From NCBI RefSeq assembly GCF_036323735.1, contig NC_086026.1:51157539-51221538 (forward strand): a stretch of DNA of 64,000 bases. Reading direction: 5' to 3'. A model generated the notes under the pieces. The model was not told where the DNA came from and did no database searches. It saw nothing but the letters and a program-made list of their open reading frames with translations. A program made the translations under genes and the position numbers. The stretch is from Rattus norvegicus. Its lineage: Eukaryota; Chordata; Mammalia; Rodentia; Muridae. This document shows positions 33,430 through 44,767 of the stretch, one piece after another (within the stretch, counting starts at the first letter, position 1; the number at the start of each line of letters is the position of its first letter).

Positions 33430-33700
33430 GGAATTTCGTACTCCAAACCAACGGGAAACCATGAGAATGGGACTGAGGGTTGGGAGGGTATCCCTAGCAA
33501 TGAGATGACTCCATTGAAATCACTGTTTTAAAGTCAGTTGTGTCCAAAACAGTGTAGAGGCAAAACCAGTACAAAAGAATGGGCTTTGTGAAGGCAGAGT
33601 TTGAGGATTGCTCAGGTCCTGAGAAAATGCTTGTCTGCTAAACCAAACTGTCTAACCCAGACCTCAGAACGTGTACCCATTGTGGTTTGGACATAAAAGA
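33430..33700. other. unique stretch
   Basis: Nothing recognised. Confidence 0.4.
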
Positions 33701-33701
33701 C

Positions 33702-33779
<78 letters not shown>
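33702..33779. repeat. compound (CA)14(GA)25 microsatellite
   Basis: A pure CA run switches at 33729/33730 to a pure GA run with no interruption. Confidence 0.97.
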
Positions 33780-33781
<2 letters not shown>

Positions 33782-34425
33782 CACGGGTTTGATCTCCTGC
33801 TCCTCATTTGGTGTAAATGTTTTTGGAGAGTTTGTAAAGCCTTCAGGAAGTGAAATCTAGCCAGCAGAAGTAGAGATAACTTGCAATGTATAGCCAGATC
33901 TTGATTCTCCCATTTATATGATGCCTCCTTAAATCTAAAATTAATGAAAATAATAAAAATACTAATAAATTAATGAGCCTTGCATTTTTCAAAATTGCCA
34001 AATATTTAAAAAGATTTTTCTCCTTTTCTGACAGGTAAGCAAACATTGCTAGCCTTGATAATGCCTCACTCTCCTGCCTCTGTCACTGTGAGAATCTGCA
34101 CAGGAACATGAAGTAGGTCATGTGTACAAAACCTTGTCTTCCGGGATGCCTCTGCCTAGCAAATGAAATATAGGTGAAGAAACTCTTGTGTTGGTTGGTG
34201 AGCTCAGAGTTGTGACACCAGAGGGAAAGTAAGGTCATTCCGGATGGGAAAACCAGAGAAGGCGTCAGAGACAGTTTGTGTTTGAGCTGGGGTACATTCC
34301 ACACTCACCCCACCCGTATGTAAGCTAGCTTAGGATTCCCTTTTAAATGAAAGGGGTACACGGGAAGGAGCCTGACAGACACCGGATATACAAGACAGGC
34401 AGGAACCAAGTCACCATTACTGCAC
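33780..34425. other. unique AT-rich stretch
   Basis: No gene or repeat recognised. AT-rich with A-runs at 33925-34010. Confidence 0.4.
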
Positions 34426-34429
34426 ACCC

Positions 34430-34512
34430 ACCCTGTAGTTTCAGCCTCTTTACCTGTAACCAGAGGCTAACAATATCACCCACATGTGCTCAGAACTATG
34501 AAATGAGGGCAA
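34430..34512 (+). mobile_element. MIR fragment
   Basis: MIR right part: 'cagcctctttacctgtaacc' then 'taacaatatcacccacatgt' and 'gaactatgaaatgaggg', paralleling cctcatctgtaaaatgggg...aatagtacctacctcatagg of the consensus. Confidence 0.5.
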
Positions 34513-34559
34513 AGCCCCCAGCGTCTGGTTCAAGTCTATTCCGAAGAAATGGTGGCCAT

Positions 34560-34784
34560 GGGGCTGAGGAGATGACTTGGAAGTTAAGAGCAAGCAGTTG
34601 TTGCTCTCTTGGAGGGCCACAGTGAAGTTCCCAGAACCCACGTGCCAGGGACTATCACTCTGTTAACTCCGCTTCTGGAGGATCTGATGCCCTCTTCTGG
34701 CACTCTCGAGCATTGCATGTGCATGGTGTGCACACTTCTATTGAGGCAAAGCACCCTTACGCACTAAATAAAAATAGAGAAAAG
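34560..34784 (+). mobile_element. B2/B3-type SINE
   Basis: Head 'gggctgaggagatgacttgg' then 'aagttaagagcaagcagttg', body 'gatgccctcttctggcactc' and 'catgtgcatggtgtgcacac', tail 'cactaaataaaaatagag'. The order is complete. Confidence 0.87.
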
Positions 34785-35009
34785 TGGGGAAGGACTAAGT
34801 TTTCTCCAGAAAGGCCAGGAAGGAGTTGAGCTGGTGCTGGGAGGTGCCCTGTATTTCTCTCATGCAGATGCCTTTGAAGTGAGAAACACATAAACAAGGA
34901 GCTGAGACAAAGATTTTTGTGCATGTGTGATTTTCATACACCACCCCCATCACCTCCAAAGTAGTTTTTCCATGTCGGTTACATCACTGAGGTCACTAGA
35001 GAGAACTCA

Positions 35010-35066
<57 letters not shown>
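35010..35066. repeat. (CT)n microsatellite
   Basis: A CT run of about 57 bases with one TTTC interruption. Confidence 0.97.
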
Positions 35067-35069
<3 letters not shown>

Positions 35070-35149
35070 TCCCATAGCCCCCCTCCCACAGCCTCCCCTT
35101 ACAAGCTCTGTCAACACCACCCCCCCTTGCTAAGCTCCCACGGGAGGTT

Positions 35150-35455
35150 TTCTGTTCTGTCCCCCTCCCTCCTTTTACACTAGAATTAAGAAACCTGAAA
35201 GTTGCCCTGCTCGATTATCTCATTATCTCCTGCCTTGCATTTTAATGTGCTGCCTCTAAAATGGCCCCTTGCTTGCTATTGTAGTTATGCTGCCTGTGTT
35301 TGTTTGTGTCTCCCAGGGAAATCTGCTCTACCCATCTTCCAAGTCAGGCACCATCATCCCCCACATGGCTGCAACTTGGTTCTCTCCATTTGTAGAAGGA
35401 AAAAAAAAACGAAAACACAGAAACACAGAGTTGATTTGAATGTTTCACATCTGTG
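35150..35455. promoter_or_regulatory. candidate conserved block
   Basis: Repeat-free text with 'ctcgattatctcattatctc' (GATA-like TTATCT words) and 'tgcattttaatgtgctgcct'. Possible enhancer by texture only. Confidence 0.2.
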
Positions 35456-35456
35456 G

Positions 35457-35459
35457 GGT

Positions 35460-35518
<59 letters not shown>
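35457..35518. repeat. (GT)n microsatellite
   Basis: A GT run of about 60 bases, uninterrupted. Confidence 0.97.
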
Positions 35519-35519
<1 letters not shown>

Positions 35520-35520
<1 letters not shown>

Positions 35521-36455
35521 AGACCATCCTGAGAGTCAAGCTCCAGAGCCCTGCACAAAAAGGCAGGTGAAGAATTGGGAGTCTTCCCAGGGTAGTGAGG
35601 CTGGGCCAATGAATAATTCAAGGCAAAGAACTCTTTAAAAGGCACAGTTACCTGCTTTTCCAGATCATTAGAGACCCTGACAAAAAAAGGTTTTATAACC
35701 TAATTTAACCAGATAATGAACCAGATCAGCCAGAAGAGAGCAAACTCTTTATCCTGCCCAAATTATCCAGACTTTCATCACTATTAGGTAAGCGACAACC
35801 TTTCCTGTACTTACAACAGGAGGTTGACTGGGTATGCTGGCTGGGCTGGATCAAGCCTGGAGTTAGCGGGCGATGGCAGGAGCAGCCTAGGGTGTTCCTC
35901 CTTTCCCAGTTGCTCTTTTTAAGCCAGCACCTCCACACAGAGCCAGGGGGAGGCTGAAAGGGGCCATCCACAGGAAACAAAAGCTCCTACCAGGAGGAGA
36001 GACTGGAAAGGGTGAATCCCGGATTTGATGGACACTTTGCATAGAATGAGTGATTTAAATAATGGCTGGCTGAAGTCATGCTTTTATGTGTCTGTTGCCA
36101 GGGGTCTTAACTGTAGTCAACGGAACTCTCCGTTCGGATTATCAATGTCTACTTCCTCAGAATAATCTGCTGGCTTCTTTGAGGACGTGGCCACTGCTAA
36201 TAGTAATAAAAGGTGCTTCTGGTCTTCAACAGTTGTCACTTTCATGTGGAAAAGTCTCCCCAAGGAAGGCCTTGTTGTTTCCGTTTTTCCGGATGGGAAG
36301 ATTTAAGGTTTTGAGCAGCCATGGGGTCATGGGGACCAGCTCACGTTGGGATAAATCCCAAGAAGATCTTGTCTGCTGGGACAGCCCCACATAGTCACTC
36401 TGTACACATGAGCCTCACGGTCAGCATCACCTACAGCTGTTCCAAAAGTACTAAT
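35520..36455. other. unique stretch, AT-rich block at 35630-35790
   Basis: No repeat or gene. The 35630-35790 part carries 'ttataacctaatttaaccag' and paired 'ccagataatgaaccagatca' words and looks like a conserved non-coding element; this is inference. Confidence 0.3.
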
Positions 36456-36459
36456 CAGA

Positions 36460-36718
36460 AGGGTCGAGGAGCTGGCTCAGTGGGCAAAGCGCCTGCCCCA
36501 CCAACACGCGGACCTAAGTTCAGATCCCTAGGGCTCACGTCAAAGCCAGATGTGTTGCAACCTCAAAGCTTGAGGGGTGGAGTAAAGACAGATAGATTCC
36601 CTCCGTTTACTGGCCAGCAATCGTAGGCAACCAGCAAGCTCTGTCTAGGGAGAGACTCTATCAAAAGATAAGGTGGAGAGTGACTGAGGCAACTCCAACC
36701 TCTGGCCCCCCACATGTA

Positions 36719-36763
<45 letters not shown>
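36460..36763 (+). mobile_element. B4-type SINE with CA tail
   Basis: Full B4 plan: head 'gggtcgaggagctggctcag' and 'tgggcaaagcgcctgcccca', B-box 'ctaagttcagatccctaggg', B1-like 'ctgtctagggagagactcta', the characteristic 'aaaagataaggtggagagtg' and a CA tail at 36721-36763. Confidence 0.87.
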
Positions 36764-36764
<1 letters not shown>

Positions 36765-36765
<1 letters not shown>

Positions 36766-36905
36766 ATCCACGCACACCAGTTTTTTTCAAGATTATGACT
36801 CAGAACACTAAGAACATTACAGAAGGAGAAAACACAAACTTTGTGGACTCCTTTAACTCTTCGGGAGTAGGCTAGCTTGCTGGTCGGGAAGGCATGTTCG
36901 CTGGA
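36765..36905. other. unique stretch
   Basis: Nothing recognised. Confidence 0.4.
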
Positions 36906-36909
36906 GTCC

Positions 36910-37070
36910 ATCTGGGTTAGCGTCTAAGCCTGCTACGTTTTAGTGGTGTGACCTTTAGCTAGTCACTCTCTTTGATCTCAGTGTCCTCTCTGTAAAGTGA
37001 AGAGCTGTTGTGTTAAGGGTCCAGGCTTGCACATTACCTGGCAGGCAACGAACACTGGGTAATTTCTGAT
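36910..37070 (+). mobile_element. MIR fragment
   Basis: MIR core: 'ttttagtggtgtgaccttta' then 'gctagtcactctctttgatc' and 'tcagtgtcctctctgtaaag', then the 'acattacctggcaggcaac' 3' part. Confidence 0.7.
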
Positions 37071-37164
37071 TGCTAAACATGGAGCAGAGTCACCAGGAGG
37101 AACCAGATGGATGGATGATCTCCACAGTTCTTCACCAGTGCCCAGTGATCTGCATAATTCAACT

Positions 37165-37400
37165 GGGGACAGTTAACATTTATATAGTTAAAAGTGCTTT
37201 GTTGTATTTAATACGTGTCATAGCCCTCTGACGTGAGAAGCTAGTATTGTACCGTTGGAAGATTAGAAAGTTCCTTCTACTCTGAGAGCATACAGAGATT
37301 GAAAAGTCTGGGTCTGAGATCACATTGCAGTGCATGACTGAGCCGTGACTCGAACCTGAGACTTCCAGCTTCAAAATCTATATCGTTGCCACTGTCCCCT
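37165..37400 (-). mobile_element. MIR, reversed
   Basis: Plus reading 'aacatttatatagttaaaag', 'tgctttgttgtatttaatac', 'tagccctctgacgtgagaag', and at the right 'gagccgtgactcgaacctga' with 'gacttccagcttcaaaatct'. This is the reversed MIR from tail to tRNA-like head. Confidence 0.65.
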
Positions 37401-37404
37401 TCTT

Positions 37405-37705
37405 CCCCAACAGAAGAGGGTGACCCCTGTGATTCCATGGTCCCATTGCTACCACATCACTCTCAGCTGGGCCATGGGTGTCTCATTTGCCTAGGACTTT
37501 AGCATCTCTACCCTTCAGAGCAATGACATAGGTCAAATCACTGGTGATCCCTTCAGTTATAGCTGTTTGATTTTTGCTCACTCTTACTAGTAAACTCACA
37601 TCGTGAGAGGCACAAAAGTGGTATTTTCTGTGTGACAGCAGACTCTAGTTTTCCATGTGATTGTGGGAAAGTAACAAGGTACCCTACCTCACACTTACCT
37701 ATTAT
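37405..37705. other. unique stretch
   Basis: No gene or repeat recognised. Confidence 0.4.
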
Positions 37706-37709
37706 GGGA

Positions 37710-37723
37710 GAGAGAGGGGGGGG

Positions 37724-37769
<46 letters not shown>
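37710..37769. repeat. G-run plus (GA)n microsatellite
   Basis: A G-run of ten followed by a GA run; all-purine on the plus strand. Confidence 0.96.
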
Positions 37770-37771
<2 letters not shown>

Positions 37772-37949
37772 ATGGAGAGTCCTTTCCCAGCCTCAGTTTG
37801 TGATGATAAGTACGGAAATGAGACATTCTGCATGGCCCCAAAGAGCTGGACACTTCAAGAGTTTTCTTTAGCAATTTAGGTTGTCTAAACGGGTGGAACA
37901 GAGGGGGAGTTATGGGGCCCTCTCTGTCCCTGCCTCATTCAGACATACA

Positions 37950-38190
37950 TGGGTGTGTCATGCACACATACACACAAGTCACACGAACACATTATAAGCA
38001 AATGCATATACACACCACCACCATACCCTCATTCACTGAACATCCACACATCACACATACCACACACGGGCATAGTAACCACACAGACACACCACATACA
38101 AATGCATGCTACATACCGTAGGTGTGGATACACATGAACACACACACACACACACACACAGACCACAATCACATATGTATACTACACATG
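37950..38190. repeat. degenerate CA-rich tract
   Basis: Loose CACA/CATA/CACCA text with a short perfect CA run at about 38139-38160. It is a decayed microsatellite. Confidence 0.8.
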
Positions 38191-38212
38191 CATACATTAC
38201 TTAAATGTAACG

Positions 38213-38242
38213 AGAGAGAGAGGGAGAGAGAGAGAGAGAGAA
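38213..38242. repeat. (GA)n tract
   Basis: A short GA run with one GG interruption, following 'taacgagagag'. Confidence 0.9.
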
Positions 38243-38586
38243 GGCAAAGAGAAGAGAACAAAACAGTAACAGAAACGCTGCTGAATCGTGCAGACAGGTC
38301 TAAGGGTGAGTTGGAACAAACTTGGTGTTGGTGCAGGGGTGACTTCGCTCCTGTTCCCGGGAGCCTGTCTTTTCAGATGCTTAGACAAGGCTCAGGGTCT
38401 CTGTTCCACAGAGCAGTTGCCAAGTGCTGCTGACCTCCACAGCCGGCTCAGGCAGGATACACCCAGCTGTCTCTGCAGCCTCCCTGTCCTGCATCTCTCT
38501 CTTTCCTTCTCAGAGCTCACGACAAAGAAAATCAAAGGTACAAATGACTCTTGTAAAAGATTGCTTCTGTATTTTGTGTAAAGGTG

Positions 38587-38589
<3 letters not shown>

Positions 38590-38628
<39 letters not shown>
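38590..38628. repeat. (GT)n microsatellite
   Basis: A pure GT run of about 38 bases, followed by a T-run. Confidence 0.97.
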
Positions 38629-38634
<6 letters not shown>

Positions 38635-38869
38635 TTTATTATTCCTGGCCTTTTTTGGATTAACTATGGCACCGTTTTTATACATGCCAGCAGCAACCTG
38701 TCACCCAGAAATACACAGCAGGCCACCCAGACTCCGTGCTTCCTGTTGTCCGGAGGTAAAACAGTATGACTTGCAGGGGAACATGCTACGCTGTCCTGAT
38801 GACCTGGCAGTCCCCTGTCACAATGCACACAGTGCCCATTGCTCCTCTCTTCTTCCCCCCGAGAGGGTC

Positions 38870-39250
38870 TTGAAAGAGAATTTGTCCAGGAATGCCACAG
38901 CCGCACAGCGAACCGGCTTTCTAAAGAGCTGAGGTGAAGTAACACTTTTCTTTTTAATACCCCGCGGTGTTGAACTGGAATTACAGCCTGCTCCTATTTT
39001 CAGAGGCCTCCTTGGTAAGAGAATGTGTTTTATCTGCAGATACAATGACTGTACCCCGTACCCTGCCGTTCCCATGAAACCCTTGCCAAGGCCCATGAAT
39101 GCTGGCTTTATGAATTGGTCTTGCAGGTGTTCGGGGGGAGTATGTAATCACTAATGAATAGTCCAGAAACACACAAACTCCGCAGCCTCTGGCACTGCGA
39201 GCTGCTGGGCTTTACAATTCTGTGAGAAAACACACATGCGAGGAAAGTTT
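38870..39250. promoter_or_regulatory. candidate conserved block
   Basis: Repeat-free, moderately GC-rich text with 'gagtatgtaatcactaatga' near 39140 and 'tttatctgcagatacaatga' near 39030 (GATA-like pair). Enhancer-like texture only. Confidence 0.2.
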
Positions 39251-39254
39251 TCCC

Positions 39255-40360
39255 TGGGCTCTGAGTTGCCTGAGGCCAAGTATTTGTCCCAGTCTGTCTC
39301 CTGGCTGGTGGCACTTTCTAGAAAGGAAAGGATCTATAGTTACCCTGTAGGCTGGGAAGTGTGTGCGTCGCTTACACAATTTCCCTACCCTGACATGGTC
39401 CAGGCGTTGCTTCAGCTAAGGGGACCACCTTTATACACAGGTCATTTACACAACCCAACAGGCTGGGACAACTGGTGACCTGGGGAGTCAAAAAGACCCA
39501 GACTCAGGTAGACTGGCTGCCCTGAGAAAGAAAGCACAGAGAGGTCAAGGCCAAACAGCCTTAGGAGAACAGCATCTATGCTTGAATGGGGGGAGGGGGG
39601 TAGAACCAAGGAGGGATGAGAATAAAGACTGAATAGGCGGGGGTTGGGGGTCTCCCTGTGAGGAGTGACCACCGCAGAAATGGACTGCAGAGTGAGTGAC
39701 CCCTTTCTGAGAAGAGTGTTGCTTATCCTTGACAGCCTCAGCCCGGGAAAAAGCAAGGCTGACATGCCTGTTAGATGGCTTGCCTTTCTCCTTCCTTCAA
39801 AACCAAGACAATCAGCTCCCCAGCCCTCTTCAGAGCTGCACAGCATCGGCGAGCCTTGCTGAGAGACATACTACTTCCCTGGTAGGGTGAAGGATGCTGA
39901 GGCCTCCATGCCCAGCCACGGCAGAGTGAAAACCACAGGAAGAGGTAGGGAGCCTGCCCTAGGAAAAGCACGCCACTCTGGTCCTTTCTTCCGCAAGGAT
40001 CTCCCAGAATTGCAGATATGACCGACCCCAGCAGAGTTATTTAGCGTCGTGACCAACTATTGGACAGAAAGCAACCAAAGAGAGCACAGCCGATATGACA
40101 TCTTATGGTCATTACTGTCTGAGATGAGGCCTTTAATTATGGATGTTGTGACCAACTACAGAAAGTTAGGGTTGGCTCATGAAACTTAAAGTATGAATTA
40201 GAGTCAGCCTTCCTGTGAATTTATGGTGGACATCAATCCTGCAACTAGACCTGGAGAGTTATTGTGTTAATAGAGACACATATATTTCTTTACAAAATTG
40301 TATTTGAATATTTGATGACTACTTATAGCATACTTGATTTTACTTCATGGTCTTATGTAA
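39255..40360. other. unique non-coding stretch
   Basis: The minus frame 39442-39846 (134 codons) has no recognised motif and no splice or promoter support. A G-rich patch lies at 39590-39601. Confidence 0.4.
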
Positions 40361-40362
40361 CC

Positions 40363-40460
40363 TACAGAGACAGAGACAGAAAAAGACAAAGAGACAGAGA
40401 CAGAGATGAGAGGAGACCAGAGACAGAGAGAGAGAGAGGAGAGAGAGATATAGAGAGAGT
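40363..40460. repeat. GA-rich degenerate microsatellite
   Basis: Purine-rich GACA/GAGA units. Arg-Asp/Arg-Glu frames here are artefacts. Confidence 0.9.
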
Positions 40461-40510
40461 TCTGAGAATGTGTCTCTGACCTCCAAAGAGTAGCCAAGAA
40501 CCTAGTGTCC

Positions 40511-40709
40511 AGAGTAACTATGCTCAACCCGTGGGTCGCAAGCCCCAGGGGCCCCTTTACGAGGGTCACTAAAACTATCAGAAAACACTGGTGTTTGCAT
40601 TATGATTCATAAAATTTAGCAAAATTACAGTTATGAAGCAGCAATGAAAATAATTTTATGAGAAACTATGTTAAAGGGTTGTAGCATTAAGAAAGTTGAG
40701 AACCACTGG
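40511..40709 (+). mobile_element. URR1-type hAT-Charlie DNA transposon
   Basis: Near full length non-autonomous element: left 'tgctcaacccgtgggtcgca', then 'cccctttacgagggtcacta', core 'aaaacactggtgtttgcatt', 'aaaattacagttatgaagca' and right end 'gttgagaaccactg', the inverted partner of the left terminus (cagtggttctcaac type). It lacks coding capacity and was mobilised by a hAT transposase in trans. Confidence 0.85.
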
Positions 40710-40714
40710 GCTAT

Positions 40715-40985
40715 CACACCGGCAAGATATTTTTATAAAAAGATGCAGTAAGGAATATGTCTTCACGGATCTTAAATAAAAAAATGCATTCCCTTTTTAG
40801 AAAGTAATATAATGATATATACACATATATGTTTATAATTTATTTTTGGGTGCTTAGCTTCTATCTTTGAGAATATTGACACCAAAACTAAAATGAATCA
40901 AACAAAATCAAAATCAACCACAACAAAAGAATGGATGGGCAGGCATTGATCATAGTGTATAAAGAAGCACAGAGAATACCTCTTG
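40715..40985. other. AT-rich unique stretch
   Basis: Nothing confident; A-rich text may be the left margin of the LINE-1 fragment that follows. Confidence 0.4.
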
Positions 40986-40989
40986 CTAA

Positions 40990-41403
40990 GAAGATGATTG
41001 GAAAATAGCACTATGCCACACAGTGGAACATTATGCAGCTGTGAAAAAGGATGCGCCAGTATTGCAGAAAATGTCCTTGTTAGGATTCCGGTTGGTGTCA
41101 CTGAATGTTGAAAACAACAAGAAGGCTAGGCAGCTGTAGTCCACTTTCATTAAGATGCGCTAAGAAAGAAGTTATGGGATTTGTGTGTAATGGTGCCTGG
41201 GCATAATTAAATGAGCACAGGAAAAGAGATACCGTAAGACATCCATGGTTGCTTCAAAGGAAGGGTGAAACTGATGGAGAAGAAAGTGAAACAGAGAGGG
41301 AGCTGTACAGAAGCAGGGCCATGCACTGGCAGCAAAATATACACACTGCACCATCTCTGTTTGTTGTTGTTGTGATACAATGTATTTCATAATTGTAAAA
41401 GAG

Positions 41404-41404
<1 letters not shown>
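40990..41404 (+). mobile_element. LINE-1 ORF2-end/3'UTR fragment
   Basis: 'cacacagtggaacattatgc' then 'agctgtgaaaaaggatg' matches the ORF2 C-terminal stretch (acaatggaatattatgcagcc...aaaaaggaatg). It is followed by decayed 3'UTR-like text up to 'acaatgtatttcataattgt'. No frame survives. Confidence 0.6.

Positions 41405-41436
<32 letters not shown>
41405..41436. repeat. (GT)n microsatellite
   Basis: Pure GT run of about 31 bases at the end of the LINE-1 fragment. Confidence 0.96.
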
Positions 41437-41437
<1 letters not shown>

Positions 41438-41439
41438 AT

Positions 41440-42130
41440 CTGCTGTGAAACTAATGTTGTCTGTCAACTTGCTGCTAAGCCACTGAGTTCTTTTGTTTTT
41501 TGTTTTAATTATTTTGCTGCAGACTAATAACTTAATGTCTCTGGCAGCTTGTCCAGGAACTTAGATAAATCATAATGGCCAAAGTAGCTTTATTTTACAA
41601 GTGAATAGGTTTCCATTCATCCATCCATTCCACCACCCCCGAGGAATACAGATACCTGGGTCTCTGAAAAAAAAAAAAAGAGAAAAAATGTACAGGAAGT
41701 GGGGGAGTGTAGTTCATGAGCTCCCCTGCCTCTAGTTTGTCTAGTCAGTTGATGCCCATGTGCAGCACATCACAGACACCCAACAGAGGCTCCCAGTGCA
41801 GGCACAAGTGCAGATCCACTTGTCACACCTCACAAGATCAGATGAGAAGAACAGAGGCTTCGGCCAGGCGCCATCCTGCCCGGTGACCTAGAGGCTGGGG
41901 AATCTGATCAGGCCACTTTGCAATGCTGTCCACTCCAGCAACTGCCCATCAGTGTCTGTTCCAACAGCCAAGAGAGAACAAAAGAAGTGAGCAGCCAGCA
42001 GCTTCCAGCTTCCCCTCGTCGGTTCCACCACGGCCTTTGCATCTTAACCTCTTTACATCTATTCCAAGACCCAAAGGCCAGAGGACACCTCATGTCACCT
42101 TAAACACTAAGCAGAGGGTGAAGAATGTTT
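41440..42130. other. unique non-coding stretch
   Basis: No gene or repeat recognised apart from an A-run near 41667. Confidence 0.4.
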
Positions 42131-42137
42131 CCCCTCT

Positions 42138-42228
42138 GTCTCTGTCTCTCTCTGTCTGTCTCTCTGTCTCTCTCTGTCTCTTTGTCTCTCTCTCTCTCTC
42201 TTTGTGTGTGTGTGTGTGTGTGTGTGTG
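42138..42228. repeat. TCTG/CT tract plus (GT)13
   Basis: Pyrimidine-rich tract then a GT run at 42203-42228 that joins the SINE to its right. Confidence 0.93.
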
Positions 42229-42520
42229 CTTACATATGTGTATGGGTGTGCTTGTGCACATGGAGGCCTAAGACTGATACTGGGAATCACTTCCTATAGC
42301 TGTTCTTCCTGACTCATTGAGGCAGGTTTCTCAGTCAGAACCAGAGCTCTCTTGCTAGCCAGCTTGCTTTGGAGATCTCCTGCTCCTTCTTCTGAGGCTG
42401 AAACGACAGTTGGGCTACCACCCCCGCCCCCCGTGCTATAAATGTGGATTTCCGGGGGCAAGCACTTCGATCCCTGCTGCTGCACCACAAGCATTTTAAC
42501 CACTGAGTCAGCCCCTGGAC
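42229..42520 (-). mobile_element. B4-type SINE, reversed
   Basis: 'gcacatggaggcctaagact', 'actcattgaggcaggtttct' (B1-like antisense arm), 'gcttcgatccctg'-like B-box region near 42465 and 'ttaaccactgagtcagcccc' at the right end. Confidence 0.72.
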
Positions 42521-42524
42521 TCGG

Positions 42525-43715
42525 GATGTTGCATGGCAGCCACTAACATCTAATCACACTTCCCTGCCATGGGTGAGTACCACACTGTTCAAAACGCCTC
42601 CTTCCACCTTTGAATTTCAAGGAAAGATAAAGAACATACTGCTGGAAGTGTGATGCCCAACATAGCAACCTGTTGATGGTCAGCATTTGAGAGAAAATAG
42701 TCAAAGACTATCGATGTGCTAGTCTCTGACCCTAGGACAAACACTCCTGAGAACTACATCTTAAGGGAGAAAATGCTTGTCTGGGTTCATGGTTTCAGGG
42801 GAGTTAAGTCAGCCTGCTTCACGGCTTTGCGCCTGTGAAAGCAGCGAAGAATACCAGGGTAGTGGAGTGTGTATTGACCAAAGTTGGTCTTCTCCTGGCA
42901 ATTAGGAAGAATGCTGTGTGTATAAGTGCAAGGTTCATCCTTCGAGGGCAGGATCCTGACTCAGCTGAGGGACCAGGCTTCAGGCATTTCTATGGGGGAT
43001 TATCTTGATTACCTGCCCACCATGGGCAGCACTATTCCCTAGCTAGAAGAGATATTCTTATAACTTCACGCTCTTGGGTTTTTTTGCTTGCGATATGTTC
43101 AAATACAACCATTTCATCGAGACATTCAGATACAAATTTAAATATGATATTTTATCTTCTACAAAACTTGATGTGCACTTGCACTTCACATATTGACTCA
43201 GAGAGGAAAGCTGAACCAGGACGAGCCCCATGTCAAAGAGTAGCCACATAAGGTTGGCGGGGGCCGTTTGTGTAGGGCATCTGTAGGCATACAGAGAGGG
43301 GAAAGTTGTAGCATGTGTCCACAGAGAGAGATCTCCTTCAGGGGAAAACAAATGGTCGCAGATGTGTCTCACTGGAAATGCAGCAGATACGTATGCAGAC
43401 CCTTGTGCTGAACCCCCTGAAGCCAGATCTTGAGGTTCCGACAGAGTGGAGCCTAGTGGGTCAGGAGCCAGCATCCGGCTGTCAGTAAAGGCAGCAAGGC
43501 TGTCAGAGGAGCTGTGCCTTCAAGATGGAGGCATGGGCAGACATCTAAAGGGCTGAGAAAGCCTCTGTCAGTAAGAATTCTATCATTCCCAACCACAGTG
43601 AGCCCCACAGGAAGCTGTCCTAGTAAACCAGGCTCATTAAGGCTGCAGCAGACCCCAACTTCCTCCCCCAGTGAAACCTGAAACTTGAGCTGTTTGGAAG
43701 CTGCTTCTGGAGAAG
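42525..43715. other. unique non-coding stretch
   Basis: The minus frame 43058-43474 (138 codons) is unrecognised and lacks domain or codon evidence. No repeat seen. Confidence 0.4.
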
Positions 43716-43721
43716 GTTTTC

Positions 43722-43985
43722 TTTTTCTTTCTTTCTTCCTTTCTTTCCTTCTTTCTTTCTTCCTTCCTTTCTTTCTTTCCTTCTTTCTTTCTTCCTTCCT
43801 TTCTTTCTTTCCTTCTTTCTTTCTTTCTTTCCTTCTTTCCTTCTTCCTTCCTTCCTTTCTTTCTTTCCTTCTTTCTTTCTTTCTTTCTTTCTTCCTTCCT
43901 TTCTTTCTTTCTTTCCTTCTTTCTTTCTTCCTTCCTTTCTTTCTGTTGTTCTTTCATTCTTTCTCTCCCTTTATTCCTTTCTTTT
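43722..43985. repeat. CTTT/CCTT pyrimidine satellite
   Basis: Over 250 bases of TTTC and TTCC tetranucleotides, almost all pyrimidine, with a partly regular 32-base pattern. The Lys-Glu-Arg minus frame and the Phe-Leu-Ser plus frame are artefacts. Confidence 0.96.
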
Positions 43986-43989
43986 CATA

Positions 43990-44760
43990 AAGAAGTTATG
44001 GAAGGTTGTCCTAGAGCACCCAACTCACAGCAACCGAGTTCTAGGTTACTGTCACATCCCTTCTGGGGCAAGTATTTGGAGGCAAGCTCCACTGGCAATC
44101 CACTCGATCTTGCTGGGTGTCTGATAGCTTTGTTTTTCCTCTCTGGTGACTGTAGATGTTAATCAGAGAGTGGTCACAAGAATGCGTCCTCTTCAGGAGC
44201 CAATTCTAATAAAATGAGCTCAAACATTTGATTCCTGGCAAGAAGGCCAGAGAGACGTAGCCCAGAACTCGAGTCAGGCTATAAAAGCCTAGGAACCAGG
44301 AAGGGATCCTGTGTGGAAATGGCTGCTGCAGCAGAAAGACCTAAGTAGGTAGGAGACAGCCTCTGTGGCTATCGTTGCCTGCACCTCTATGCCCTCTGTA
44401 GACTGAAACCCTGGGTCCTTCTGGGTGGTCAAAAACAGCCAACTGGAAATGAGAACAAAGGCAGGAAAAAAGGAAACCATCAAAATAGAGTGCCTGGGCT
44501 TATTCAAATACCCCTTGGACCCGTTCACCCCAGCAGTGCTATAAGCCCACAATGTGCCTACAAAAAAAGTAAAGATGTTTTCTGCCACCCTGGGAGCTAT
44601 TTCTGACCCCTGTACACGTTCTGTGTCTGCCACAGGCTCTTAAACCTAGCTAAGTGACAAGCCAATGAATTCCCACACAGGGCAGCAAAATGCCTCTGGT
44701 GTCTTTTTCCCTTGGCTCCTGCCAAAACTGCCAAGGTTCTAAAGAATATACCAACTAGGA
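43990..44760. other. unique non-coding stretch
   Basis: Nothing recognised; the minus frame 44289-44633 (114 codons) has no family features. Confidence 0.4.
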
Positions 44761-44767
44761 GGAGGTA

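Noticed and set aside
39442..39846. 134-codon minus frame
   Set aside because: No recognisable feature; overlaps other frames in unique DNA.
43637..43990. Lys-Glu-Arg frame that looks like a charged coiled coil
   Set aside because: Translation of the CTTT/CCTT tract.
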